Origin: Anaerococcus sp. AGMB09787
GTDB taxonomy: Bacteria > Bacillota > Clostridia > Tissierellales > Peptoniphilaceae
Direction of reading: 5' to 3'
Length of the DNA stretch: 64,000 nucleotides
NCBI RefSeq assembly: GCF_022808955.1
Contig: NZ_JAKZEY010000001.1
Span: forward strand, 174,483 to 238,482
Shown here piece by piece: positions 27,338 to 36,205 of the stretch; within the stretch, counting starts at the first letter, position 1; the number at the start of each line of letters is the position of its first letter. Position numbers and translations under genes: made by a program. Under the pieces are notes generated by a model. That model did not search any database. It was not told the origin of the DNA and saw nothing but the letters and a program-made list of their open reading frames with translations.

Positions 27338-28786
27338 ATGGCAAATGATGTAATGATCCAATCTTTCGAATGGGATACAGATGGATCTGGTGACTTTTAC
27401 AAGAAGTTGACCAAGGATGCTAAGAAGTTAAAGGAAAATGGAATTGATGGCATCTGGCTTCCACCTATGACCAAGGGAGGATCTGATATGGACGTAGGCT
27501 ATGGGGTCTACGACCTATGGGACCTAGGAGAATTTGACCAAAAGGGCACAGTTAGAACCAAGTATGGTACAAAAGAAGAGCTTCTTGAGGCTATAGCTGC
27601 TCTAGAAGATGCTGGTATAAAATGCTATGCCGATGTAGTCCTAAACCACAAGGGTAATGCCGATTTCAAGGAAACCTTCAAGGCAGTTATGGTTGATCAA
27701 AATAATAGGAGTAAAGATGTTGAGGGGGAGAAGGATATAGAAGCTTGGACAGGCTTTGACTTTAGTGGTAGGAATGGCAAATATTCAGACATGGTATGGC
27801 ACTACTACCACTTTTCGGGTGTAGACTATGATGTTAAGTCTGATACCTCAGCTATCTTTAGAATAGTTGGAGATGGCAAGTACTGGGATGATGACGTGTC
27901 AGGAGAAAAGGGTAACTTCGACTACCTTATGTATTGCGATATAGACCATGACCACCCAGAAGTAAGGGAAGAAATCTTCAAGTGGGTTGATTGGTTTATA
28001 GATGAAACTAAGGTCAGTGGCTTTAGGTATGATGCCCTTAAGCACATATCATCAGACTTTATCAGGGACTTAACCAACCATATCATAAATGAGAAGGGAG
28101 AAGAAAACTTCTACCTATTCGGAGAATTCTGGCAATACAACAAGGAGGAGATAGCCGATTACCTAGAGAAAACAGATTACAAAATAGACCTATTTGATGT
28201 GCCTCTCCACTTCCACATGAGTGAGGCAAGTAAGTCCATGGGTAACTATGATATGAGAAAGATCTTTGATAACACCATGGTATCTGACTTCCCATCAAAA
28301 TGTGTAACCTTTGTAGATAACCACGATTCTCAACCAGGCCAATCATTGGAGAGTTGGGTTGAAGTATGGTTTAAAGAAATAGCTTATGCTCTAATCCTCT
28401 TTAGGAAGGATGGCTATCCTTGTATCTTTGCAGGTGACTACTATGGTCTAAATGGAGAAGTGAAAACAGATCCTATGTATGATACCCTAAACGATATGAT
28501 GCAAATTAGGAAAAAATATAACTACGGCAACCAAGACGACTACTTCGATGATCCTGCTGTAATAGGATGGGTCAGAAGGGGAGACGAGGAGCACCCACCA
28601 CTAGCAGTTTTGATATCCATAAAGGATGCAGCAGAAAAACAAATGCACGTGGGTCCAGACTTTAAAGGCAAGACCTTCGTAGACCTATCAGGTAAAAACG
28701 AAGAAATAACGATAGATGATGATGGAAATGGAGTATTTACAGTAGGCCCAGGCTCAGTAACCTATTGGTCTATCAAAGAAGATTAA
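27338..28786 (+). CDS. Cytoplasmic alpha-amylase (GH13)
   Basis: The 482-residue protein has no signal peptide. The catalytic barrel shows GVYDLWDLGEF, ADVVLNHKG (region I), GFRYDALKHI with nucleophile Asp232 (region II), LFGEFW with acid/base Glu263 (region III) and FVDNHD with Asp330 (region IV). This pattern fits the intracellular GH13 subfamily that breaks down maltodextrins or glycogen. It sits in a run of tightly packed genes (deoC, amylase, RNase H). Confidence 0.93.
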   Translation: MANDVMIQSFEWDTDGSGDFYKKLTKDAKKLKENGIDGIWLPPMTKGGSDMDVGYGVYDLWDLGEFDQKGTVRTKYGTKEELLEAIAALEDAGIKCYADVVLNHKGNADFKETFKAVMVDQNNRSKDVEGEKDIEAWTGFDFSGRNGKYSDMVWHYYHFSGVDYDVKSDTSAIFRIVGDGKYWDDDVSGEKGNFDYLMYCDIDHDHPEVREEIFKWVDWFIDETKVSGFRYDALKHISSDFIRDLTNHIINEKGEENFYLFGEFWQYNKEEIADYLEKTDYKIDLFDVPLHFHMSEASKSMGNYDMRKIFDNTMVSDFPSKCVTFVDNHDSQPGQSLESWVEVWFKEIAYALILFRKDGYPCIFAGDYYGLNGEVKTDPMYDTLNDMMQIRKKYNYGNQDDYFDDPAVIGWVRRGDEEHPPLAVLISIKDAAEKQMHVGPDFKGKTFVDLSGKNEEITIDDDGNGVFTVGPGSVTYWSIKED

Positions 28787-29376
28787 TGAAATATTATGCA
28801 GTTAAAAAGGGCAGAAATCCTGGGATATATAGGTCTTGGGAGGCCTGCCAAAAAGAAGTAAGTGGCTACCCTGGGGCAATCTTTAAGTCCTTTACAAATG
28901 AAAAAGATGCCCTAGCCTTTATGGAAGACAGGGAAGAAGAAACTGAAGAACTCAGCCCAGACTCAGCCATAGCCTATGTAGATGGCTCTTACAATGCAAA
29001 AGAGAAAACCTATGGGGCTGGGGTAGTCTTTATAGAAGAAGATGGACAAAGTGAGCATTACAAGACATATAATGATGACTACTATGTTCACAGAAATGTA
29101 GCAGGAGAAGTAAGGGCGAGCGAGCTTGCTATAAATATAGCCATAGAAAAAGCTAAAAAATCTATAACTATTTACCACGATTATCAAGGTATTGCGTCAC
29201 GGGCCAATAAAGAATGGAAAGCCAACAATGATCTTACCAAATCATATGCAAAGTTTGTAGAAGAAAAAAGAAAAAAACTTAGCATTCATTTCGTTAAAGT
29301 AAAGGGACATTCTAATGATAAGAATAACGATATGGCAGATATATTGGCAAAAAAAGCGGCTAAGTTAAAATATTGA
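28786..29376 (+). CDS. rnhA: Ribonuclease H1 with N-terminal hybrid-binding domain
   Basis: The start at 28786 overlaps the amylase stop (TAATG); residues 1-45 (MKYYAVKKGRNPGIYRSWEA, AIFKSFTNEKDAL) are the viroplasmin-like RNA/DNA-hybrid binding domain. The C-terminal RNase H domain has the DEDD residues in IAYVDGSYN, GEVRASELAI, IYHDYQGI and NNDMADILA. It removes RNA from RNA-DNA hybrids. The product is 196 residues. Confidence 0.93.
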   Translation: MKYYAVKKGRNPGIYRSWEACQKEVSGYPGAIFKSFTNEKDALAFMEDREEETEELSPDSAIAYVDGSYNAKEKTYGAGVVFIEEDGQSEHYKTYNDDYYVHRNVAGEVRASELAINIAIEKAKKSITIYHDYQGIASRANKEWKANNDLTKSYAKFVEEKRKKLSIHFVKVKGHSNDKNNDMADILAKKAAKLKY

Positions 29377-29380
29377 TTTA

Positions 29381-29419
29381 AAAAGCTGATTAGCAACTCA
29401 ATATGCTAATCAGCTTTTT
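29381..29419. terminator. Bidirectional terminator between rnhA and the CstA-type gene
   Basis: Perfect 15-bp arms (29381-29395 and 29404-29418, AAAAGCTGATTAGCA and its complement) flank an 8-nt loop, with A-run on the left and T-run on the right. It serves the convergent genes on both strands. Confidence 0.9.
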
Positions 29420-29462
29420 ATAGGATGATTTTTAAGTGAATTATTGTTTAATTGTTTTAAAA

Positions 29463-30953
29463 CTAGTTTGCTGTTTGGAAATCGATAAAATCGAGTTCTC
29501 TTATATAACTTTCTCTTTCCTTTATCTTTTTTCTAACAAAGATACATATAAATATAACTATGATTGCGGCTACAATATAAGATACAGTATAGCCTTCAAT
29601 TCCAAATAATTTATCAAGTTTAAATCCTATATCAGCATGGAGTATAAAACTTGAAACTACGAAAGCATAGAACATTCCTGGAATTAAGGATATCCAATAA
29701 TTCTTTCCATGAGTTCCTAAATATATAGAAATCATAATTAAACCGAATACTGCAACCAGTTGGTTGGTAAAGGCGAAATATCTCCAAAGAATATTAAATC
29801 CTGAAGGGTTTATTTTTGCCCAGTATAATATAGCTACTGCAGGTATAAATAGAACTGCTGATAAGCCTATCCTTTTGGTTATTTTTGATTGGTCTATATT
29901 AAATTGTTCTGAAAGCATTAATCTTAAAGATCTGAAAGCAGTATCTCCACTTGTTATAGGAAGAACGATTACTCCAATTATTGCAATTAAGCCACCAAAA
30001 TCGCCCATGAAATGCCTTGCCACTTCACTTACCATTATAGTTGTAGGTGTTTTAAGGTCACTACCTTGATTAAAAAGAATCATAGCACCTGCGGCCCAGC
30101 ACATAGCTATAAAGCCTTCTACTATCATCATATTATAGAAAGTCTTTACACCATCTTTTTCAGATTTTACAGTCCTTGAAATCATTGTAGCTTGAGTTGC
30201 GTGAAATCCTGAAAGAATACCGCAAGCTACAGTTATAAAAAAGACGGGTATAAATGACAAACCGTCAGGATGTACTGACAAAAACGCACCTTCTGTCATA
30301 GCATGTAGATCCCTTCCGCCATTAGCAAGGACTCCAACAAATATACCGATAGCTGATATAATTAAAAAAGCTCCAAAAATCGGATAAATTTTACCTATAA
30401 TTGCATCAATAGGGAAAATTGTAGCAACTATGTAATAAAGTAATATGCCAGCATAAACGAACCAAATAATGCCAGAGTTAATGTCCATACCCATTATATC
30501 ATTAACAATTAAGTCTCCTGGTGTATAAATAAATACTGCACCGACTAAAAGCATCAATACACAAGTAACTACAAAATATATTTTTTTAGTTCCAGATCCT
30601 ACATATTTTTCTATAAGTTTTGGAACTTGGCCACCATCGTTTCTCATAGAAATCATACCAGCAAAATAATCGTGTAAGGATCCAGCTAATACACAACCTA
30701 CGGGGATTGTTATAAAAGCAATAGGTCCAAATAAAATGCCTTGAATTGGTCCAAATATAGGTCCAGTTCCTGCAATATTCAATAACTCAACAAGCTGGTT
30801 TTTCCAACTTTTCATAACTACAAAGTCAACTCCGTCCGCTTTTTTAACGGCAGGTGTTTCTCTATCATCAGGTCCGAATACTTTTTCGCAATATTTGCCA
30901 TAAAAATATCCCCCAATTAATAGAATCAATATACCAATAATAAATAATATCAT
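29463..30953 (-). CDS. CstA/BtsT-family carbon-starvation-type transporter
   Basis: The 496-residue membrane protein has about 14 hydrophobic segments. It carries the family's N-terminal block (VVMKSWKNQLVELLNIAGTGPIFGPIQG), followed by FGPIAFITIPVGCVLAGSLHDYFAGM and later GFHATQATMISRTVKSE. Members import peptides or pyruvate. It is shorter than the E. coli CstA (about 700 residues), like many Firmicute forms. A T-box leader upstream implies that uptake is turned on when an aminoacyl-tRNA is uncharged. GGGAGGAG precedes the ATG. Confidence 0.9.
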   Translation of the reverse strand: MILFIIGILILLIGGYFYGKYCEKVFGPDDRETPAVKKADGVDFVVMKSWKNQLVELLNIAGTGPIFGPIQGILFGPIAFITIPVGCVLAGSLHDYFAGMISMRNDGGQVPKLIEKYVGSGTKKIYFVVTCVLMLLVGAVFIYTPGDLIVNDIMGMDINSGIIWFVYAGILLYYIVATIFPIDAIIGKIYPIFGAFLIISAIGIFVGVLANGGRDLHAMTEGAFLSVHPDGLSFIPVFFITVACGILSGFHATQATMISRTVKSEKDGVKTFYNMMIVEGFIAMCWAAGAMILFNQGSDLKTPTTIMVSEVARHFMGDFGGLIAIIGVIVLPITSGDTAFRSLRLMLSEQFNIDQSKITKRIGLSAVLFIPAVAILYWAKINPSGFNILWRYFAFTNQLVAVFGLIMISIYLGTHGKNYWISLIPGMFYAFVVSSFILHADIGFKLDKLFGIEGYTVSYIVAAIIVIFICIFVRKKIKERESYIRELDFIDFQTAN

Positions 30954-31131
30954 AAAACTCTCCTCCCTTTAATTGATATTTTATAAATTTATCTGATAAT
31001 TACCTTTTTAAAAAATTCTACTTATCTAATAATTTGATATCTATCTATAATAAATTTAGAAGATCTTCTTGTAGATTTTTTTAATATACTAAGCTTTAAG
31101 CATCTTAAAATAAATCTAAATTAATTTAAAA

Positions 31132-31149
31132 TTATGATTTTTGTTTCAT
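31132..31149 (-). other. Five-codon mini-ORF behind a perfect ribosome site
   Basis: On the minus strand AAGGAGGAGGA (31151-31161) is followed by ATGAAACAAAAATCATAA (MKQKS). It sits directly after the T-box terminator, where a real gene would normally begin, while the CstA-type gene starts about 180 nt further on. It may be a leader ORF or the stump of a lost gene. Confidence 0.35.
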
Positions 31150-31171
31150 ATCCTCCTCCTTAAATTTCGCT

Positions 31172-31446
31172 AAAAAACCCCTCATCTTTTCTACAATTAA
31201 GTAGAAGAGACGAAGGGCAATAGAATATTTATTATACCTTCTCCGCGGTACCACTCTTCTTCATCAAACGATGCTCTCTATTCATCTAATGAATAACCCT
31301 ATAACGGGAGTTCCCGTCTCCACCTACTAAAAGTTCAATGTGCTGCTCCATGGCTAGTTCTAAGATATGTCCTGACATTTTTCACCGACCAATGTCTCTC
31401 TTTATAGGCTAAATAACTTATAATATTCCATTTCTTAGCGTTTATT
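31172..31446 (-). ncRNA. T-box riboswitch controlling the CstA-type transporter
   Basis: On the minus strand the conserved T-box AGAGTGGTACCGCGG (complement of 31243-31257) is followed by a terminator stem (about 31172-31217; GGGG and T-run at the end). Upstream are AGAGAGACATTGGTCGGTGAA, a Stem I apex, and TTGAACTTTTAG as the likely specifier region. By alignment with GAA-N-specifier leaders, the codon would be TTT (complement of 31330-31332, Phe); a Leu reading (CTT) cannot be excluded. Confidence 0.88.
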
Positions 31447-31452
31447 ATTTCT

Positions 31453-31481
31453 ATTATAATTTCAAAATATACAAATGTCAA
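31453..31481 (-). promoter_or_regulatory. Promoter of the T-box/CstA transcript
   Basis: On the minus strand TTGACA (31476-31481), 17 bp and TATAAT (31453-31458) are perfect consensus boxes. Transcription would begin near 31446 and enter the T-box leader. Confidence 0.85.
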
Positions 31482-31646
31482 TAGCAATTTCGCTAAAATT
31501 ATGGATTTTTGTGAATTTACTTTACTATATATTTATAATTATACTTCGATGCAAAAAAATGGTTTTTTTTTATTAATAAAAAATTATTTTTATAAGACGA
31601 AAAAAGTGTTATAATAAATTAAAATAATAAATATAAGGAGACAATA

Positions 31647-32918
31647 ATGAGTCAAAAATTAAATATATTGGAAAATGTTAGAAGTTCATATAAGGATGCA
31701 TGTGATTTATTAGGATTGGATCAAGCAGTGTATGAGATTTTAAAAGATCCTGAAAGAATTATAGAAGTTTCTATACCAATAAAAATGGACGATGGATCTA
31801 GCAAAGTTTTTAAAGCTTATAGGTCTGCCCATAGTTCAGCCCTCGGACCTTCCAAGGGAGGAGTAAGATTTGATAAAAATGTGAACGCTGATGAAGTCAA
31901 AGCTCTATCGATGATGATGAGTATAAAAACTGCCTTATTAGATCTTCCTTTGGGAGGAGGAAAAGGTGGTATTACAGTCGATCCCAAAAAATTAAGTGAG
32001 AGAGAGCTTGAGAGCTTATCTCGTGGTTATGTAAGAGCTATAAATAATTATCTAGGATCAAGAATTGATGTACCAGCTCCTGATGTAAACACTAACGGAA
32101 AGATTATGGGCTATTTTGTAGATGAGTATATGCAATTAAATGCTTCAAAACAAGATATAGCTACATTTACAGGCAAACCTCTTGAATTAGGTGGATCACT
32201 TGGAAGAGATCAAGCCACAGGTTATGGGGTTGCTTTAGCTGTAAAGTATGCTTATAAAAGGAAAGGGGATAATTTATTAAACAAGACTTTTGCAATTCAA
32301 GGATTCGGAAATGTAGGCTATTTTACTGCCAAATATTTGTGTGAATTCGGAGCTAAATTGCTTGCTGTAAATGCTAGTGATTCAAGTGCTAAGTCAGGCT
32401 CATCTGCAATTTATTGTGAAGATGGTTTTGATCCTGATGAATTAAAAGATATAAGAAGAGAAAAGGCAACGGTACTTGCATATGACAAGGCTACTAAGAT
32501 TTCAAATGAAGAATTTTTTGCCTTAGATGTAGATATCATAGTTCCTGCGGCTATGGAAAATGTTATAACTGAAGAAATAGCAAAAACCGTTAAGGCCAAA
32601 GTTATAGCTGAAGGAGCAAACGGACCTACTACATTAAAAGCTGCAAATTATTTAGAAGGTAAAGATATATTAATAATTCCTGATATTTTGGCAAATTCAG
32701 GAGGAGTATTAGTTAGTCATTACGAATGGATACAAAATCAAATTGGCTATTATTTATCTTATGAAATGATTAAGAAAAAAGAGAAAGAAGATATGCTAAA
32801 AGTCTTTGAACAAGTCTTTGATTTTGCAGAAAATAACAAGGTTAACCTAAGAAAGGCGTCTTTTATGAAAGCCGTAGCTAAAATAGCTCAAGCTTTGAAA
32901 TATAGAGGAAGGTACTGA
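31647..32918 (+). CDS. gdhA: Glutamate dehydrogenase (Glu/Leu/Phe/Val family)
   Basis: The 423-residue enzyme has the substrate domain with GPSKGGVRF, LPLGGGKGGI (catalytic lysine region) and VPAPDVNT (catalytic Asp), then a Rossmann domain with IQGFGNVG. It interconverts glutamate and 2-oxoglutarate with NAD(P)H. The length and motifs fit the hexameric catabolic type of Firmicutes. It lies divergent from the T-box transporter and ahead of an aminotransferase, so it probably recycles glutamate for transamination. AAGGAG precedes the start; a TATAAT box is at 31610-31615 but its -35 is poor. Confidence 0.94.
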   Translation: MSQKLNILENVRSSYKDACDLLGLDQAVYEILKDPERIIEVSIPIKMDDGSSKVFKAYRSAHSSALGPSKGGVRFDKNVNADEVKALSMMMSIKTALLDLPLGGGKGGITVDPKKLSERELESLSRGYVRAINNYLGSRIDVPAPDVNTNGKIMGYFVDEYMQLNASKQDIATFTGKPLELGGSLGRDQATGYGVALAVKYAYKRKGDNLLNKTFAIQGFGNVGYFTAKYLCEFGAKLLAVNASDSSAKSGSSAIYCEDGFDPDELKDIRREKATVLAYDKATKISNEEFFALDVDIIVPAAMENVITEEIAKTVKAKVIAEGANGPTTLKAANYLEGKDILIIPDILANSGGVLVSHYEWIQNQIGYYLSYEMIKKKEKEDMLKVFEQVFDFAENNKVNLRKASFMKAVAKIAQALKYRGRY

Positions 32919-33020
32919 TACTTACAATTATCTTTATTAGTATCGATTAATTGATTTTTTAGTATTTTAAAATTATACATTTATACTATAAATTTGAAAA
33001 ATGGTAATAAAAGGGGAATT

Positions 33021-34082
33021 ATGGAATTTGAATTTATAAGAAGAGATAAGATGAAAGAAAAACCAAAAGACAACTTAGGATTTGGTAAATATTTTACTGA
33101 TTATATGTTTGTAATGGAATATAACGAAATAGAAGGGTGGCATAATAAAAGAATTATGCCTTATGGAGATATAACAATAGATCCTGCAACTATGGTTTTA
33201 CACTATGCTCAAGAAACCTTCGAAGGATTGAAAGCTTATAGGGGAAAAGATGGAAACATATATTTATTCAGACCTTATATGAATGCAAAAAGATTTCAAA
33301 ATTCTAATGAGAGAATGTGCATGCCTATAATTGATGAGGACCTTTTTGTGGGGGCTATAAAGGAACTTATTAAAGTTGAAAGAGATTGGATACCTTCGGG
33401 AGATGGAGAAAGTCTTTATATAAGACCTTTTATGTTTACTAATGAAAGTTCCCTAGGAGTTCACGTAGCGGATACATATAAGTTCATGATAATCTTAACT
33501 CCTGTTGGTGCTTATTATCCTCAAGGTGTTAACCCTATAAAAATATATGTAGAAGATAAATTTGTTAGGGCAAGTGTCGGAGGTACAGGTTATGTAAAAT
33601 GCGGTGGTAATTATGCTGCAAGTCTTGTTGGGCAAAAGAAAGCAGAATCACTAGGATACACTCAAGTTTTGTGGTTAGACGGTGTTCATAGAAAATATGT
33701 AGAAGAAGTTGGTTCAATGAATGTTATGTTCCTTATAGATGATACCATTGTAACAGCACCTATTGATGGAACTGTACTTCCAGGGGTTACAAGAGATTCT
33801 ATATTGACTCTATTAAAAGATATGGGATATAAAATAGAAGAAAGACATATGTCAATAGATGAATTGATGGAGGCAGGTCATACAGGTCGACTAAAAGAAG
33901 CTTTCGGCACAGGAACTGCAGCAGTTATATCACCTATTGGAGAGCTTTATTATAAGGGAGACAAAGTTACAATTAACAATTTCGAAACAGGAGATTTGAC
34001 TCATAAACTATATGAAACTTTAACAGGCATACAATGGGCAAAGATAGATGATAAATATAATTGGAGAGAAAGAGTACTCTAG
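33021..34082 (+). CDS. ilvE: Branched-chain amino acid aminotransferase
   Basis: The start at 33021 follows AAAAGGGGAATT; an in-frame TTG 27 nt earlier is less likely. The 353-residue class IV PLP enzyme has HYAQETFEGLKAYRG near residue 70, YIRPFMF, GYVKCGGNYAASL with the PLP lysine of this family (YVK), and EVGSMNVMF. It exchanges amino groups between Leu/Ile/Val and 2-oxoglutarate. With glutamate dehydrogenase upstream it can feed branched-chain oxoacids to the next enzyme. Confidence 0.95.
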   Translation: MEFEFIRRDKMKEKPKDNLGFGKYFTDYMFVMEYNEIEGWHNKRIMPYGDITIDPATMVLHYAQETFEGLKAYRGKDGNIYLFRPYMNAKRFQNSNERMCMPIIDEDLFVGAIKELIKVERDWIPSGDGESLYIRPFMFTNESSLGVHVADTYKFMIILTPVGAYYPQGVNPIKIYVEDKFVRASVGGTGYVKCGGNYAASLVGQKKAESLGYTQVLWLDGVHRKYVEEVGSMNVMFLIDDTIVTAPIDGTVLPGVTRDSILTLLKDMGYKIEERHMSIDELMEAGHTGRLKEAFGTGTAAVISPIGELYYKGDKVTINNFETGDLTHKLYETLTGIQWAKIDDKYNWRERVL

Positions 34083-34091
34083 GAGAAAAAT

Positions 34092-35183
34092 TTGACCACA
34101 GTAAACTTAACAAATTATAGTGTAGATAATCGATCTTATCCAGAACTTAAAGATATATGTATAGATGACAAAATTAAAACTGTTGTAATAATAGGTGGTC
34201 AAAAAGCTATGAATGCTGCCAATAGGCTAATTAAGGAAAGTCTTGAAGGCTCCACTATAAAAATACTAGGAGAATTTATCTATGGCAAAGATTCGACTAA
34301 TTCTAATATAGAAATTCTCCAAAATGAAAAATCTATAAGAGAAGCCGATATAATATTTGGGGTAGGTGGAGGAAAAGCCATTGATACGGCAAAAGTTGTA
34401 GCTGATAGGCTTAATAAGAATATATATACATTTCCTACAATTTGTTCAAACTGCTCTTCAGCAACTGCTATCGCTGTTGTATATAATGATGATGGTTCAC
34501 TTTCACATTATGAAGATAAGATCAGGGCACCTAAGCACGTATTTATAAATACTGATATACTTGCAAATGCTCCAGAAAAGTATATGTGGGCAGGAATTGG
34601 TGATGGGATAAGCAAAGAACCCGAAGTATTATATGCCATGAAAAATGCTAAGCTTAATCACATAGGAAAACTTGCAAAGGCAATAGCTTCATCATGTCAA
34701 GATACTTTTATCGAATACGGAAAGAAAGCCATAAAAGACTGTCAAAATAACATTAATTCAGAAGCAATAGAGGAAGTTGCAATGGATATATTTATAAATA
34801 CAGGCAATGTTTCCAATTTAACAAATAGAGAAGAGTTTTATTTTAATTCTTCATTGGCTCATGCTTTTTACAATGCGACTTGTGCTGTAAAAAGAAGCGG
34901 TGAATTTTTACATGGTCAAGTTGTTGCTTTCGGAGTGATGGTACTACATGCCTATGCAGGTAATGATAAAAAACTTAAAAAGATAGCTGAATTTAATAAA
35001 GAGGTAAAATTACCTACAAAACTTTCAGATATCAATTTAAACTACAATGATCTTGATATCATAGCTGATGAAGCAATGAAAACAAATGAGTGGAAAAAGG
35101 CTTTGGAAGAATTTTCGAGAGAAAAATTTATAGATTCTATAAAAAAAGCTGATCAATATGGTAGATCATTGAAGGTTGATTAA
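34092..35183 (+). CDS. Iron-containing alcohol / glycerol dehydrogenase-family oxidoreductase
   Basis: The start codon is TTG (34092), 4-5 nt after GGAGAAAAA. The 363-residue protein has an N-terminal Rossmann-like domain with IFGVGGGKAIDTAKVVAD and a C-terminal helical domain with likely metal ligands in GIGDGISK (Asp), SLAHAFYN (His) and FLHGQVVAFG (His). The family covers glycerol dehydrogenases and hydroxycarboxylate dehydrogenases. Its position 9 nt after ilvE suggests that it reduces branched-chain 2-oxoacids to 2-hydroxyacids, but this is inference from context. Confidence 0.8.
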   Translation: MTTVNLTNYSVDNRSYPELKDICIDDKIKTVVIIGGQKAMNAANRLIKESLEGSTIKILGEFIYGKDSTNSNIEILQNEKSIREADIIFGVGGGKAIDTAKVVADRLNKNIYTFPTICSNCSSATAIAVVYNDDGSLSHYEDKIRAPKHVFINTDILANAPEKYMWAGIGDGISKEPEVLYAMKNAKLNHIGKLAKAIASSCQDTFIEYGKKAIKDCQNNINSEAIEEVAMDIFINTGNVSNLTNREEFYFNSSLAHAFYNATCAVKRSGEFLHGQVVAFGVMVLHAYAGNDKKLKKIAEFNKEVKLPTKLSDINLNYNDLDIIADEAMKTNEWKKALEEFSREKFIDSIKKADQYGRSLKVD

Positions 35184-35324
35184 ATAAGACGATTTTAAGA
35201 AAAATTTAAACTTATACGATTCCAATAACTATTGTGTAAGCAATGAAGTGATATCTTTGTAGAGTAAATATAAAATATTTTCATGTTCTATTAAATATTT
35301 ACTATTCAGATTATTTTGATATGG

Positions 35325-35360
35325 TTATTGGGAGATTATTATATAATAATCTCCCAATAA
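35325..35360. terminator. Perfect 36-bp palindrome after the dehydrogenase operon
   Basis: Arms TTATTGGGAGATTATTAT and its exact complement meet with no mismatch. As RNA it would form a strong hairpin, but the T-run after it is weak (CTTAATTTAT). It may be a terminator or an operator for the next gene. Confidence 0.5.
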
Positions 35361-35419
35361 CTTAATTTATTAATAGTAGTACAATTTATGTTATAATAGT
35401 AAAAAAGAAGGAGATGAAA

Positions 35420-36196
35420 ATGGAATTTACACCTATACCACTAGCAGATAAGAGATTTTTTAATTATATATTTTTGGGCATATTAGCAGATAAGAAGCCT
35501 GTCGTGGCTATGTTTGATACCAGGGGCAATACCCTAATACCAGAAAAGCTTGCCAAGGACTTAGATCTAAAATTCATAGATGATAAGTTTATTGACGAAG
35601 AAAAAGGATTTAGAAGGGCGATACTAGCTAGTATGAAGCTCGGAAATCTAAAGTTAGAAGAAGTCCCAGTCCTAGTTTGTAAGGATGAGGTAATTGACCT
35701 AGGAGTCGATCCAGTGGGCAATATTTTCCCAGCTGATATGGTCTTGGGATGGAATGTCATAAGCCAATTTGTCTTTAGGGGAGATCTAAGAAAGGGAAAA
35801 TTTGAAGTGCAAAGCTCAGACTTCAAGAAGCCTAGCCAGAAGCAAAGGCTCAATCAACCAGTCTTTAACATAGTTTTTAACGACAAATCCTACAAGGCAG
35901 CCCTAGATACGTCAAGGCCCCTAACTATAATTTCAGAAAAGATAGCCAAGGATATGGAAGTTAAGAACGAGAACGTGGCCTCAACTATCAAGATGCTAGG
36001 CCTAGATAAAGAAGAAGTGGTTTATGAGAGCAAGTTTACCTTCAAAATAGATGATGAAGAGGTCAAAATCCCTACTACCCAAGTAGAAAAAGAACTAAAC
36101 GATAAGGATATCCAAGTAGTATTTGGGGCAGATTTCCTTAGACTTACTTCTTGGTCCCTCTACAACCCTATGGGCTATGTTAGAGCAAGAAACTAG
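35420..36196 (+). CDS. Tandem retropepsin-like (aspartyl protease fold) protein
   Basis: The start at 35420 is preferred: AAGGAG at 35408-35413 touches the earlier ATG (35414) and is well spaced only for this one. The 258-residue protein contains two related halves. Each has an aspartyl-protease-like D-T turn followed by a similar helix: AMFDTRGNTLIPEKLAKDL (about residue 32) and ALDTSRPLTIISEKIAKDM (about residue 160). Each half ends with a GxD/GWN-type loop (VLGWNVI; VFGADFL). The DTG of true proteases is changed to DTR and DTS, so activity is doubtful. There is no signal peptide. Confidence 0.65.
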   Translation: MEFTPIPLADKRFFNYIFLGILADKKPVVAMFDTRGNTLIPEKLAKDLDLKFIDDKFIDEEKGFRRAILASMKLGNLKLEEVPVLVCKDEVIDLGVDPVGNIFPADMVLGWNVISQFVFRGDLRKGKFEVQSSDFKKPSQKQRLNQPVFNIVFNDKSYKAALDTSRPLTIISEKIAKDMEVKNENVASTIKMLGLDKEEVVYESKFTFKIDDEEVKIPTTQVEKELNDKDIQVVFGADFLRLTSWSLYNPMGYVRARN

Positions 36197-36205
36197 GAGG
36201 AGATT

